Positions 33,601 through 46,400 of a stretch of 64,000 nucleotides of DNA are shown piece by piece. Source of the stretch: Tetranychus cinnabarinus. Lineage: Eukaryota > Arthropoda > Arachnida > Trombidiformes > Tetranychidae. The first letter of the stretch is position 1. Each line of letters opens with the position of its first letter. Location of the stretch: NCBI GenBank assembly GCA_022266195.1, contig WHVY01000001.1, forward strand, positions 12,834,001 through 12,898,000, read 5' to 3'. Both the position numbers and the translations under genes were made by a program. Under the pieces are notes generated by a model. The model saw only the letters and a program-made list of their open reading frames with translations. It was not told the origin of the DNA and made no database searches.

Positions 33601-34982
33601 TGAAAAGTGAAAGTAAAATTATCAGTCGATATGCTTTTCCCTGCATTTCTCTGTCTATCATGATAATGTTCACTCCCAGTGAATAAATTGTTATCATTAC
33701 ACTTGAAATATTGGCAATTGTTGATACTCTTAGAAGAGAGAGAAAAAAGAAGAGAAAAAATGATTAAATAAAAAGATCTTCATTTTCATCTTAACACATC
33801 AATTGTGGCAACAATTTAAATTGCTTCAATCACAATGAATCGGAATCATTAATGATAATGATGCTCATTATTAAGTAAATATCAAGCGAAACCTTCTCTT
33901 TGTTATTGCTATTTGTTGCTATTAATATCATTATTAATACCATTATCATTATCATTTTGTATAAATATTAATATTTCCTAATCGGAGTAAAAAAAGTTCA
34001 TTGGACTTTACAATCATTATAATTGAAATAACTTAATTCCTTCAACTTTAATCGCAACACATTTCGGAATCAATTAATTTGTTTCCATTTAATTACAACA
34101 AAATCCAACAATAAATGTAAAAATTTATGTAAATTTATCTTTTCTTTACTAAACACTTCTTTAATGGTTAAACAGTTACACTGCCCATTCGGTAAAAGTT
34201 AATTGTTGCAATTAATGTTCAAGTTCATTTTTTGGATTCAATTTACAATCGATTTTGTTGGAAAGAAAAAGATTTAAAACAAAAGTTTTGAATTAACTTT
34301 AAGTCAATTTCAACTCCCAAGTTGAGTTGAGATTTGGTGAGATGAACTTCCCAGGCTTTTGTTATCCAATGGAATGGTCAATTTTGAAAGGAAATTGAAT
34401 GAGACACTGAATCGAATGTTTCATCGAAACAAAATTTCAACTTTTCCAGAAATTGATTTCTTTCCGAATCAATCTGAACCCTTAATTGCTCTTTAATAGT
34501 GAATCAATCTTTACCCAATCCTGTCTCAACTGTTCAATATTCACTTTTCAATTGTCTAACGATTAAAGCTAATTGAGAATCAGTTTTGATGAATAACTTT
34601 GCAAGTTGATTGTAAAGTAAATATTATTAGCAGCAATAATAAGATACAAGTAAAGATAACATTGAAAACATTTATCTGACTGGAACAATGGATTGAAAGG
34701 AAAGCTTTGAAATTCAAAGAGCATGTAACCATAGAGAAAATTCTGGTTTCATTGTTGCTTTGAAAATTTCTTTTGGATGAATAAAGCACAATTTGATCCT
34801 TTTCAGTCAACCCAACTGAACAAGTTAATTGAAACAAATGGAAATGTTGAAAATATCAATTTGTTGCTGCAACGAAACTTGCAAGAAGAAGAGGAAAAAA
34901 ATTGAATCAAAATTAAACTCACCTTGAATGGACTTGAGCCATATTAACGATACCCAAATAGATATGCAATTAGATAGAATTG
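18613..34982 (-). CDS. neto: Neto (neuropilin and tolloid-like), CUB-CUB-LDLa transmembrane protein; first exon missing
   Basis: Eight exons join in phase: 34982-34923 (hydrophobic signal-peptide part, CISIWVSLIWLKSIQ), 32156-31995 and 25862-25608 (CUB1), 23558-23538 (21-nt microexon coding TIPPPP), 23353-23217 and 20928-20688 (CUB2), 20047-19922 (LDLa) and 19826-18613 (TM and tail), about 739 codons plus an unseen first exon that must end in phase 1. Each CUB has its four Cys. CUB1 keeps the calcium-site acidic residues (MEASPNCEYD and FKSDES). LDLa has six Cys with YDEDKSDC at its end. One TM helix follows (IIILILFFALVIGMCASIVV). The architecture is that of Neto/SOL-2, auxiliary subunits of ionotropic glutamate receptors acting at synapses and neuromuscular junctions. 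The tail of about 370 residues has Gly, Pro and His runs and is much more GC-rich than its surroundings. Known from the family: function. Seen: domains, Cys and splice sites. Confidence 0.93.
20929..23216. other. neto intron splitting CUB2
   Basis: About 2.3 kb of AT-rich intron with CT/GA-rich and TCA-triplet tracts near 21400-21800. Open frames there derive from these tracts. No nested gene seen. Confidence 0.6.
23559..25607. other. neto intron between CUB1 and the microexon
   Basis: About 2 kb. A GAT-rich stretch at 24345-24440 gives an acidic open frame by repetition only. No nested gene or recognised repeat. Confidence 0.55.
28633..28692. repeat. 12-bp tandem repeat, five units
   Basis: Five exact-length units of AAGATTYACTCC: units 1-2 AAGATTCACTCC, unit 3 AAGATTCCCTGC, units 4-5 AAGATTTACTCC. 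The pairing of variants suggests successive duplication. Intronic. Confidence 0.92.
29224..29239. repeat. TTCACTCCCAGTGAAT hairpin motif, copy 1
   Basis: A palindrome with arms TTCACT/AGTGAA around CCC. Identical to the 16-mer at 33669-33684. Confidence 0.7.
29966..30121 (+). other. Short ORF with signal-peptide-like start (51 aa)
   Basis: Starts MITKSSTNVIIILWLSSMVL, ending SGFTF at a plausible signal cleavage area, and continues IDIVKSVNSICRSDRNMKN before the stop. It has one Cys and no dibasic site, so it is not a convincing neuropeptide. It sits antisense to a 112-codon minus-strand frame (30243-29905). Either or neither may be real. Not repeat-derived. Confidence 0.15.
31223..31249. repeat. 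(ATA)n microsatellite
   Basis: Nine TAA/ATA triplets in a row within a neto intron. Confidence 0.92.
32157..34922. other. neto intron between the signal-peptide exon and CUB1
   Basis: About 2.8 kb of AT-rich intron. It contains AAG-rich tracts (33525-33545) and copy 2 of the TTCACTCCCAG motif. No nested gene seen. Confidence 0.55.
33669..33684. repeat. TTCACTCCCAGTGAAT hairpin motif, copy 2
   Basis: Exactly the same 16 bp as at 29224-29239; flanks differ. Confidence 0.7.
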
Positions 34983-37900
34983 CTGGAAAGAAAAAGTCAC
35001 AATTAGTAAATCAATTTAACCATTAAATTCAACTTTTGCCTTCAACTCCAAATGATGCTCGACTTAAGTAAATGGTTTTAACCAGAAACTGGAATAACTT
35101 TTTTTTCCTTTCACAGTCATTATCATCTTTCAAGTTTTACCATGAAAAGAAATTTCAGATATTCTAGTTGGTCACAGTTATCACTTTCACCCATGATTAT
35201 CTTCATCTTTGTCTTCATCTGTTCATCTGAAAATGAACAAAATGAATGGTAAAACGGATTACATTTACATACTAATATTGAATCACAGCGTGAGTTGCTC
35301 TATTTTTGTCCTTCTCGCCATTTTACTCCATTTATCATTCAATACTCTAACCATTCATTTTTCCGCTCATCATCATCAGAATCAGAATCACAAATAATAT
35401 TAACTTGAATCGTCTTCATCTTTATACATCTTTGACCCTCTTTAAACCCTCAATGTTCAAAGAACCAGTTTTTTTCGTTCAATTTTGTTCACCTTCATTC
35501 CCTTCAACTTTTTATTCCCAACTATTATTGTTATAATAATCTATTCAAAAGTGTGACAATTCAATAACAATTTGACTTTTGCTCAGCAAATAATCGATAT
35601 CAAAAAAGGCTTATTGAATGGGTAAAGAAAATTCAACTTTTTTTCCACTCAATTTATAACTTTTGTTGCTTTCATTAAATCAACTTGCATTTCAATTTAG
35701 CATTTTACAATCTAGAGGATTGTGTACTTTACTCCCTTTCAACCGTTTTATTCAACATTTGACAACAATTCTGTTAAATAATTAAATCATTATCGCTTGG
35801 GATCATATTCAGTCTCAAGTTATTTAGTTTAAAAGTTCAATCTTTGGTCTGTAAAACGACTGACATTCAATCATAACAGATTATGCGAGTCTTCAGACTT
35901 CATCTGGAAGATTTAGAATAAGATTTGCAAAGCAATTAGTCGATTGTTGCTAAAAGCAAATTGATTATTTTACAATTAATTGGTTAATTATTTAAACAGT
36001 CGAGTAATAAAAGTAAATCACTTTCGCAAGGTAGACTTAAAGTGAACATTATCAACTTTTTTGCATTATTATTGTAACAAGCAAATTAAACCTGAAATGG
36101 TTTGGTTCAGGTGAACAAGTCTGATGAGTTGATTTGATCCAAAGTCCAAGTGAATAAGCTTAAACTTAAGCTTGAATCATTCAAGTCATTCTTGTTTAAG
36201 TAACCCAAATCATTCAAGATTGATTATTTTCAGTCCAAACAATCTTAAGGTCTTAACATTTGCAATTTGTATTCCTGTAAACCCTTGATATTCAAAGTCG
36301 CAGTTTAAAGCATCATCAGTTAACATTATTGTTACAACAAGTCGTGTGTTTAACGTTTTGTAAAACAACGTTTGACTTCCCAAGTCTTTTCATTTCGCAG
36401 TCACAACAAAGTATCGAGACCAAACATTATCAGCTTTGCATTGTAACAAGTAATGAACAAAGAAACTCTGCTTTTCATGATTCGATAAAACATTGGCCAG
36501 TTAACTTTTAAACTTGAATCAATCGATCAACATTTTATTGGGAATAACATTGTGAGATAATTGAACAATAAAGTTTTGATAAAACCTAAAACAGATTTCA
36601 GTTTAACCAAAATTATGGCAACAAAACGAGTCAAAATTGTAACCATTGAGTTTCAATTATTTTGAAAAGGGAAAAGCTTGAAAGCCATTAAATTGAACAA
36701 CAAAAAAAGGTAAAAAGATGATGAGATTGACGAAAAGATGAAGCAAAGGATGAAACAAAATCAATTTGACAACAAAAAGACAAACTAAAAGGTAAAAAAT
36801 TGTCTCAATATGATGTATCATATTACATGGACTATGGATGAGGATAGTAATGTAAAGCTGTAAAAACACTAACACTTTTAACATGATAACTATACTTTTG
36901 AGGGATGAAAATTGTTGATTCGAGCAGTGACCAAGTGATCATCAAATGAGATGTAATTTCGAGTCTCACTTCATTCAATCATCATCATTATTATTTTCAT
37001 CCACCATCATTTCAACATGAAAAGGTACACTTTTGTTGATCGCTTTACTGGCCCAGTAACACATTCCCTTGCCTCTTTGAGTACAAGACATTTTTTTGTC
37101 TAAAGTAACATCTTTTTTCGCCTCGTCTCTTCCCTTTTTCAAGACCAAATCAATGGGAAACTTTCACTTTTTAACTAAGTTTATCATCTTCATCATGATG
37201 ACCATCATCATCTCAATTTGCAACTAATGTTCACTTGAGAAGCAAAATGTTCATCTCAACGTTAGATAAACAATGTAATAACCCAAGTATCTGTTTTCAT
37301 TGAATTTTTTCTTCACTTGCTTGACCAATGAATCTGCGCACCATGATGGATGACAGTTGATGGTGATGATGATAATGGCAACATGATGAAACGTTGAACC
37401 AAGAAAATGAGCAGAAAAAAGGTTTGATAGTTTTCGTTGCAACAGATTACATTTCAATTTTTTTGCTTTTTCAATTTCGAGCAACCTTCAGAATTTAATT
37501 GATCAAAATCCACGGTTTCATCGTTTACTATCAAAGCTGGGATTAAGCTTAATGATGAAACTTTTGATCTGCCTTAATTGATATGCAAGTAAAAAGCACA
37601 TCAAAAATTATTGTCCAACTTATCGATCGCATATTGCAGTGAATAAAATGTTCAAAACCAGATTCGAAAGGAGGGAATTTTGCATTTCTAGAACAAATCC
37701 AATACATTTCCTCCTCAACACTTATGTTATGGAATCGCAGCGTTTCTCAGTCGTGTTTTGCTTGAACTCAAGTAAAAAGTCTATCAGTACATAAGTAATC
37801 GAAGATCGCAGTAGAGTCACAATCAGAGGAAGATTTCTGCTCATCTGAGAGATGCAATTTCTAGAGATGAGCTTAGTCGGCTTTAAATGCGAGCAAGATT

Positions 37901-39675
37901 AGTTAACTGATTTAATAGAAATCGTTGAGACTTTCAGACGCTTTCAGAGCAAACCATTTGTTAGTCTGCAAAATAAACTGATCGACAAACAGACCTAATA
38001 AAAGCACATTACAAATTGAATTGTAAACCAACAGTTGCCCATTAATAATTACCCTTTTTGCAGTCTTTTAATTCATGATAACATAATTTTGCCTGGAGGT
38101 GCAAATGTTGAATGGAAGGTAAAATGATACAAACTAGTAACTTTCTGCATCTAATTATCAGCATAATTCAAGGTAATCAAATATGACTACAATTAATTAG
38201 TCAACAAAGTAGAGTAAAAATATTGAGCCTCAACAAGCTGATTAACCTTTCGCATAGAGCATTGAATGTCAACAGAGCTTCCTAACAAAAACAATAGTCG
38301 ACTGTCACATTGACGAGGACAATGAAGTGCCTTTAAGGATGAAATTTAAAGACAATCAAAATAGTCATCAACTGAGTGTGCATAAACTGAATCAACTTAA
38401 CCCAAAAGTAATAAAAGACCAAAAATTTACAGAAAAAAGGAAGAATCGAAACAATCAAATGGATTATCAATCAATTGTTGAATTTTATCCAAAGTCAATT
38501 AATCTTTCTTTCTGGTTTAATGGTTACAATTAGCAATTGATTTAGTTGAAGCAATTAAAGCAATTCAAGTCTTGAAACTGTCAATGATTAATTGGCAATG
38601 GTTTCCATTGTTGCCCGGACTAATTTATTTAACCAAATGAAATTGGATTATTGATTTTGATTTTGATTCACTTTCATCAGCCATTTAAAAGACAAAAAAA
38701 GTTAATGAAAATCAATCATGACTTGGTTTCCACTTTATTCAATTAGATTTGTCACAATTTATTGAACACTTTGTAACAACAAATATTAACTGTAAATGAT
38801 TGAATTTAAATTAACCAAGTTGACCATTAAATTGGTACGGAAAAGTGGAAAAACGAACCAAAAAAAAGAGATTCATTTTCGAGAAAACAAATTGAGACCA
38901 AAAATCGATAAACAAATGGTTATCTGAGTGTAAAGTGATTAAAAATGTGAACTTATTTCAGGTTCATTAAACTCAATCAGAAGAGTATAATTGAGTGGAT
39001 AACTTGGTGAGCCTTTTGCTATAAAAGTGTTTCCCTGTTCATATCATAGTTTGCAGTTTGGGCAATAAAGTTAATCAGAAACTGAATTGGAAACAGTAAA
39101 AACAAAAGTTACGATAAAGTGCAAAAAGGTTAGATTGATAAAGTTGCCTTTTGACAATCAATTTACTGGTTAAACTGTTTCCTATTGTAAGGGTTAAAAT
39201 GATGATGAGAGAACGGGAAAGGAAAATATTGAATCGAGAAAAATAATGTTACAATTTATGATTATGCTGATGCTGAGGCTGATGATGATGATGATGATGA
39301 TGATAAAGAATGAGAGGGAAATGAAGTATAAATGAATTGATTTGAAGGATTGGAAAAGGGTTTCAAGAGGCTTCTCATATTGAATGTGTTTGTCAGAGAT
39401 GAAAAAGTGAATGATCAGTCTTGTCATGTTAAGGGTCTAGCTTGTGACATAATCCAAAATTACCTATAAATCATGATGAGAAGGAAAAAGAAAAAGATGA
39501 AAAAAAAGACTTTTCTGATAAATATTATTGAAATTGTGCAGCAAAAATCCGAGGATTGTTTGGGAAGGAAAAGGCTGCCAATGAATTCATTAATGTATTC
39601 ATTTGCATTCAATCTGATTTTGCATTAATTTCAAGACTTGACTTTTCAAGTAATATTGACTCAAATTAGGTGTTA
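34983..39675. other. Non-coding: neto first intron or intergenic
   Basis: No supported exon on either strand. AT-rich with TCA/GAT triplet tracts. Slightly less AT-rich islands (for example about 37600-37930) have no ORF or termini that I can identify. Confidence 0.5.
39281..39304. repeat. (GAT)n microsatellite
   Basis: Eight GAT triplets in a row, preceded by degenerate GCTGATGCTGAG units. Confidence 0.92.
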
Positions 39676-39683
39676 GTTATGAG

Positions 39684-40222
39684 TAGGGACGTCAAAAATC
39701 GGGTTTTTTCGGGGATAAAATTTTTCGGTGGATGAGTGTATTGATACTTTTGAACATATTTAAAGGCTATCTACTGAATTTCAGGGTGATTTATCACCGC
39801 CGAAAACCCCGAAATCATTGAAAATTAAAAAAAAATGCCGAAATTCATGAAAATGAACCGAAAGATGCCGATTTTTCAAAATTTACTCTTTTTTATTCCT
39901 ATTTTTTGATTTTTATGATTCTCTCAGACAATTTCACGTCTAACTTTTGCTTATTATAGCAATGGTTACTTTTCAAGTTTACAATTTTCTAGGGGTTTCG
40001 TCTGAATATAATTTCTCTTTCTTTACTTGCGTATTGTATAATGCCTTAATGCCTTTCATTCACATCCAATAAATGTTTTTTAATTTTTTTGTTTTAAAAA
40101 TGCCTAAAACTGGCTTAAAAAGTGGAATTTTAAGCGCCGAAAAGCGCCGAAATCAATACATTTTATCCGCCGATTTCGGCCCCGAAATTGACTTAATCTA
40201 ACCGCCGATTTTGACGTCCCTA
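39684..40222. mobile_element. hAT-type MITE (539 bp) with 8-bp target duplication
   Basis: Left end TAGGGACGTCAAAAATCGG and right end (reverse complement) TAGGGACGTCAAAATCGG form terminal inverted repeats. They are flanked on both sides by the perfect 8-bp direct repeat GTTATGAG (39676-39683 and 40223-40230). An 8-bp duplication and TAGGG-type ends are characteristic of the hAT superfamily. The subterminal regions are crowded with CCGAAA/GCCGA words in both orientations, as expected for transposase-binding repeats. There is no transposase frame, so it is non-autonomous. The perfect duplication suggests a fairly recent insertion. Confidence 0.93.
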
Positions 40223-40230
40223 GTTATGAG

Positions 40231-42889
40231 CATCAACTGGTTAACAATTAGATCAATTAGATTGTAACTATCGTGTGAAAATGTGGCTAATTGATTGATG
40301 AAAACAATCGATTGTAATGAGATGATAGAAACGATGAAATTATCAGAATTTCAGTGTTTATTATTTATTCGATGGCAATTTTTTACTGATCTTAATGAAC
40401 AGTTTTTTAATTTATAAAAACGTTCAAATATTTGGAAAGAATCGTTTAGAAAAATCAATTTAATCTGAAATTGATAGCAATCCATTTCAATAGTTCCTGG
40501 TCAATATTTTGAAAACAGAAACAGAAATAAAAGGCCAAATTTATAGCAACTCTAATAGCTTCCAGTAAAACAATCATTAAGCACCGAGCTGGTTTAGAAG
40601 CGGTTAATTGTTACCAGTGAAGTTGATTTTGGTTTTGAATAATTAATGTTACCATTTATTGAATTGCTTGAATTTCATTTTTAATTATCAATTTATATTC
40701 GAGCTACAAGAAGTTATTTCTCAATATTGATTAACAATCCAAAGTTACATTCAATGAAATCATTTTTTGATACTTTTCACAATCTGCTAAAGATTTTCAA
40801 TATTAACAAATAAAATATAAGCCAAAACCAGCATAAATCCCAAGCTCGAAATGCAAATAAATTGCAAATCTGGTACCCATTAGATGAAATTAACATGGAG
40901 TCGCCAATCAGCGATCATTTTCAAATGAGAAATTAGATTTCCCTTGAAAATTCGCAAAATTGCTTAAACCGTTAAGAAGTCGTTTCTATGAAAATTTATG
41001 TTTTAAGCATTCAAATAATGGATCTCGAAACTCCCAGCCTCAGTTGTTACTCGATATGGGTAAAGCCTCAGCCACAAACACGATTTCAACTCGAAGTGAA
41101 CATAAGAACTGATTCGCTCAATCATCATCAATTGCACATCTTTATTGGACTCATAAAATCGACCAATAACCATCAAATCGATCGATTTAGAAAACCCGAT
41201 CTCTTCTAATCTAGAATTGGATTTTCAGAGTAAATCGATTGTTACAATAATAATGCAATCTGATTAAAGTTGATAAAGTTAATCATAAATCACTTTGATT
41301 CGAAAATTGATCCAAAAATCGATAAAATCGAAAATTTAATTTAAATTAACTTTATTTGTTCCAACTGAATGAACCCAATGAAATGCTCAAAGTTTAATTA
41401 AAATATTTATATTTCGATTTCTAATCTTTAAACATTGTCTACCTTTCACTGGAAGTCACTTCAATAATCTTTCAATTGTCGCCATTTATCAGTGTATATA
41501 CATGATATAATAGGAATCAAAAGTCAACAATAATATTAGCATTGTTAAACAGTAAGTCAATGAATGAATTGAAATTCATTGAAAAGCAGAAAAAAGAGAT
41601 TCATGGAAGTGCGCAAATAAAAGAAAAGCTAAGATTCAATTGATTTGTAAAGAGTAAAGAAACGGAGAGAGAAAAGGAAAACAAAAAAAAACAGATTCAG
41701 GAATGCACATGATTTAAATGATAAAATGAAATTACTCAGATGAAACTTTGAAAACATTATGATAAAGTACAATGGCTGTGATTCAGTGAAAGAAAAAAGC
41801 TTCAAGAAGAAAAGTTTCACTCATTTTACATTGTATTCTTACAGGGAGTTTTTTCCTTCTACCCTGCTCATCCTCATTACCATGATGAATTGAAATAGTA
41901 GTTATTCAGAAGAGACAATTTCAAATGAACATTTACAAGTTTATCAAATTGAAAGAGCAACCAAAAAGACAAGTGATGATGAAAATGGAGGGAATTTTTT
42001 TTCTCCTTCTTTCAACCCAAAAAAAAGTAATTTAAAACCCAATTGCAAGTCTTTTATGCTATTTTTCAAGGTTTCAAGTTTTATTTATTTTCCATTGCCA
42101 AGTTTCATGAAGTCTTTGCAATTGTTTTACAATTGTTTGATTTGCTCGATCAATGGTTTCGCCAAATGGAAGCGAAAGGTGAACAGATTTTTATTTATCT
42201 TTAAATTTTCGTACTTTCATAAGTTTTAATGATATTTTTGTTTGTTTGAGTTTTGCCAGTAAAATTAAATTGAAAATAAGGTTATAAATATGGAGATGGG
42301 ATTATCTTTGATAACAACGGGAAAATACAGGAAAACATCAATTCAATTTAATGCTCAACAACATTGTTACTCTCATGTTAGATGATTGTGAAGTGAAAAC
42401 ATTTTTACTATTAATAAGTAACCAAGGAAACTTGGGGATGCAAATGAATAATAATAATAATATCAACAAGGATTATTATGATTATAAGAAGTAAGCAAAG
42501 AAAAGGATGAATAAACAATTTGTAATAAGGAAAAGGATTCACAGTAAAACTTTACAAAACTTGACTTGAAATAATATTTCAATCCTTTCTTTTCAAGATA
42601 CTCTTTCAGTCTATTTATTATTATTACTATTACAGTTATTAATACTTGCTATTCAAATGTTTTGACAAATAAACAGTCAAGTTACCGTTATTTCATTTCC
42701 TCCCTCAACGCATTATTTCCATGAAATTATGATTAAATTTCTGTTCAAACTTGAGTAAAGGTTGTAAGATATTTATCGTAGCATTTCTGGAGATTCACTG
42801 GTTATTCGTTCATTTGACCTCTGACTGGCCTTTTCTGAAAGCGCCAACTTTTTTATACTGATTTCTGCTTGAATCGGAATGATAACTCA
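40231..42889. other. Non-coding: neto first intron or intergenic
   Basis: No supported exon. A plus-strand open frame at 40988-41209 has no splice context or recognised motif. AT-rich sequence with short poly-A/T and triplet runs. Confidence 0.5.
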
Positions 42890-42891
42890 TA

Positions 42892-43481
42892 ACCTATGCG
42901 GAAAAACTTTGAGACAAATTGTTCAGATGAAATTTCACAATTAAGAAGTGATAATTATTAAACATTTCATACATCAGTCAAAAGCTAAAAATCAGTATTT
43001 TCTGGTAGAGTGATTTAATCCACCCTCAGGGACAAGATTACCTTTTATTTTAACGTTTTTCGCAGGCCTCCAAAATTCATGCTTAGGAAATTTTTTCAAA
43101 GAGTTGCTACACTAATTTGTCTATATTAATTTATTCCAATGAGTTTCAAGTCCTAAAAATTTCCAGAATATACTTTGAAACTCAGGCAATCGAATGATGT
43201 TTATTAGAAAGAAGTTCATGAAAGCAATAAGAATTAAATAACTTAAGAGCGAACGCATAGAAAATTCATTTCGAAACAGAGCCATTTGAGCTGACTGAAG
43301 CGCGATTGATTAATACAAAAATCTAATAAACTAATGAAGCTATTTTTCTGAAATTTGATCTGAGTAAATGAATGTCCATTATAATCATTTCCCTAAAATT
43401 TCAAGTCTATTGAAAATATAATTCCTGAGAAAAAAGAAAAAATTGTAGCAATAACTTGTCTCAAAGTTTCTCCGCATAGGT
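42892..43481. mobile_element. TA-flanked (Tc1/mariner-type) MITE, 590 bp
   Basis: Left end ACCTATGCGGAAAAACTTTG continuing AGACAAATT, and right end (reverse complement) ACCTATGCGGAGAAACTTTG continuing AGACAAGTT: about 29 bp of terminal inverted repeat with two mismatches. TA dinucleotides border both ends (42890-42891 and 43482-43483), the target duplication of the Tc1/mariner/pogo group. No ORF inside resembles a transposase, so it is non-autonomous. Confidence 0.85.
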
Positions 43482-46400
43482 TAGTGATCAAAAGATTTGT
43501 ATGTTTTAGGAGCTATAAGTTATTTTTTATTTTTGGGAAACTTATGCATCTTTCAAGTTATCCATTTGTAACAAACATTAACCGGTGTAAAGTTTGATGT
43601 TTCAGACGACCTTTAAGTCTCATTCAGAGTTCAAATGAACGAATGACTTTGAATGAACTTTAAAACTCAAAGTTTTTCAATTCTCAGAGGCCCATGATTT
43701 AAACCTGTAACCGTGCAAATTGAAATGCTTGGCTCAAGAAATTTATATAATTTAGGTTCAAGACATTGATGCTAGAAAGTTTAAACTTGTGTGTGAACTA
43801 GAAGAAATGTCAAAAACATTTGATTACACTTGCATATACTCTCTTGCATCTATCTCTCCCTTCTTGGCCCCAAGAAAATACAAGATATCGGTACTTTTTC
43901 TGACCGTCTAAGGGTCCAATAGCATTCTCTATGCTTCCAAATCACTATGAATATAAATCATAACTTTTTAGACAGTAAATCACTTAGTTCTTTACCTTCA
44001 TCACTCTCTCACTTCTCTCTAGAACTACCTTTCGCGGAATCAACCCAACCTGACTAAACAACAAGGTGCCATCTCATCAAATCAGTTCTAGTCTGGCTGA
44101 TTCTGCTACTCTCATCACATGAACTATGCAAGCACTTTTCACTTTCATTCAATGCTATTCGTTGATTTGACCTTTAGAGGGCTCATTTTGTGACTGTGCA
44201 ATTTTTATTGCAAGATGCTTCATAAAGTCGAAGCAACCGTAACAAGAAAATTCTCTGTATTAGAATTGACTTTCAGATGTCAGTCAGAGGTCAATAACTA
44301 AGTGAACTTGAGATTAGTTGTTTTTGATTAAAAATCAACTCCATATCTCAAATCCCAAGTCTCTATGGACATTGGTTTTGGCATATTGAACTTATTATAA
44401 TCATTGAATTGAGTTGAACAATTTGACTTGTCTGTTAGCTCATCGTTATGATCTCGTTAAGATGATCGAGAACTGGATAATGATAATTGTGGCTATCAAA
44501 ACGAAGGTAAATCATATCAGTTTTGAGTTGTTCACGATTCAGCAAACAATCTCAAAGGTTGCTTTGATTCCATAAGTATGATTCACGTTTTTAATGCATT
44601 TTCCTACCTTGATATTAATAATAAACTTACAAAATAATTTGTAAGAATTGATTAAAGTTGATTGATCGACTGTAAAATCCATAAAACTTAATCGACTCAT
44701 GAAATTATTTGTCTGAATTCACCGAACTTTTAAAAACTTCAAATTGAAATCAACAATCTCATCAGTTTGTTATCAATGATTCCAGTGAATCTCGAAAAAA
44801 TGCATTAATAAAATGTATCTGATTAAATGAATTGTTGTTCATCTGAAATGTTCTAGTAATTACTTCAATTAATCATAACTTTCCTTATTTTACTCTCAAC
44901 TGATAGTTGATGATCCAATTTAGTGAAGACGTCAACACAATGAAATATCAAAGATTATTGTTGATGATGAATTTCAAGACAAAGTTATTCATGACCCAAA
45001 CGGCCAATGTTTTATAACTCATCATCATAACTGAACATTAACTTTGGGTTCTTTCATTTTTTGCCCTGTTCTTTCACAGAATCACAACTTTTTTTTCTTG
45101 AAAAAACAGAAAAGGCAGAGAAAAAAAAGTGACGAAAGAAAAAAAGTTGGCACCAAAAAAAAGAAGAGAAATTCTGGTTGAAAAGAATACATCAAAATTT
45201 GAAAAGACATGGGTCATGAGTTTTCATAATCATCATCATGTTTTCAACAAAAAGATCAACATTTGTTCAAACAAAATCTCATTAAATTCATTTTGTCCCA
45301 ACTTTGAGATACAACCTTCACATTTTAGTTGAGTGTTTCTTGCACCAGATTACTTTCCCTGTCATCATTATTAAAAATATTATTCAATTGAGTTTAGATG
45401 AAAATCAATTACGACTGATTAATCTGTCGATTCAAAAAAGAAAACCTGAAAAAAAGAATAAAATTTAACATGAAATTTCGACTAAAACTGAAGCAAATGT
45501 TTAATGATGAAAAATGGTCAACATCGATAAAATTGATGGATGTTGATGATGAAGGATAATTGTGTCAAAATATAATGACAATTAATGTTGAGATTTGATG
45601 AAAGTCATTCTGACTTGAATGTTCAAGTGAAAAGGATGAAAAACAAAATCAGGAAAAGTAAGATGATGAAGAGGAAAAAGAGTGAAAAGGAAAAGAAGGT
45701 GAAAAAGAGAAGCGAACAAAAAAACAAGGTTAAACAGTGATTAGTTATTCTGTGTAAGTTGAATTAGTCTTTTCATGGTTCCAATGAATTTTCAGGTGAA
45801 ACTTGGGAAACCATGGAAACAATAGCATCCCAATTGACGCTTCCCAAATTCATCATTAAACACTGAAGGCGACACACAAGAAATGTTCATTGAAAGTTGA
45901 GGTCGTGCAAGCTTTTCAACTTTCATTTTGATTCTTTAACCAATTAATATCACCTGAGAAACGACTAACAGTAACTATTAAAATGGATAATGATGAAAAG
46001 CAAAGGAAGAAGAAGAAGAAGAAAAAATAGAAAAATGTTTCAGGTGAAAAAGAAGGTAAAAGCAGAGAAAAGGTTGAACCTTGTTCAATTGTTGACAAGT
46101 TTTTGGAGAAAAGGCTGAAAATGAGATTTTAAACATTTTCAAGTGTTAAATTGTGAACCTTGTTTAACGTGATTAACAGTGATTACCTTTGACAACAATT
46201 GTCCTGATAACCCACAAAGATTATTGTCAAGTACAGATGATGACAATGTTGACTTGGTTGTGAGGCGAAAAGGTTTGTTTCATAAGACTTGATGATGAAT
46301 TGACTTCAATATTGTAAATTATTATCTAAAGAAAGTGTCAAATAAATTTACACGAATCAACATTGTTGAGCTTCTTCTTTTTTTTCATTCACCTTCATCC

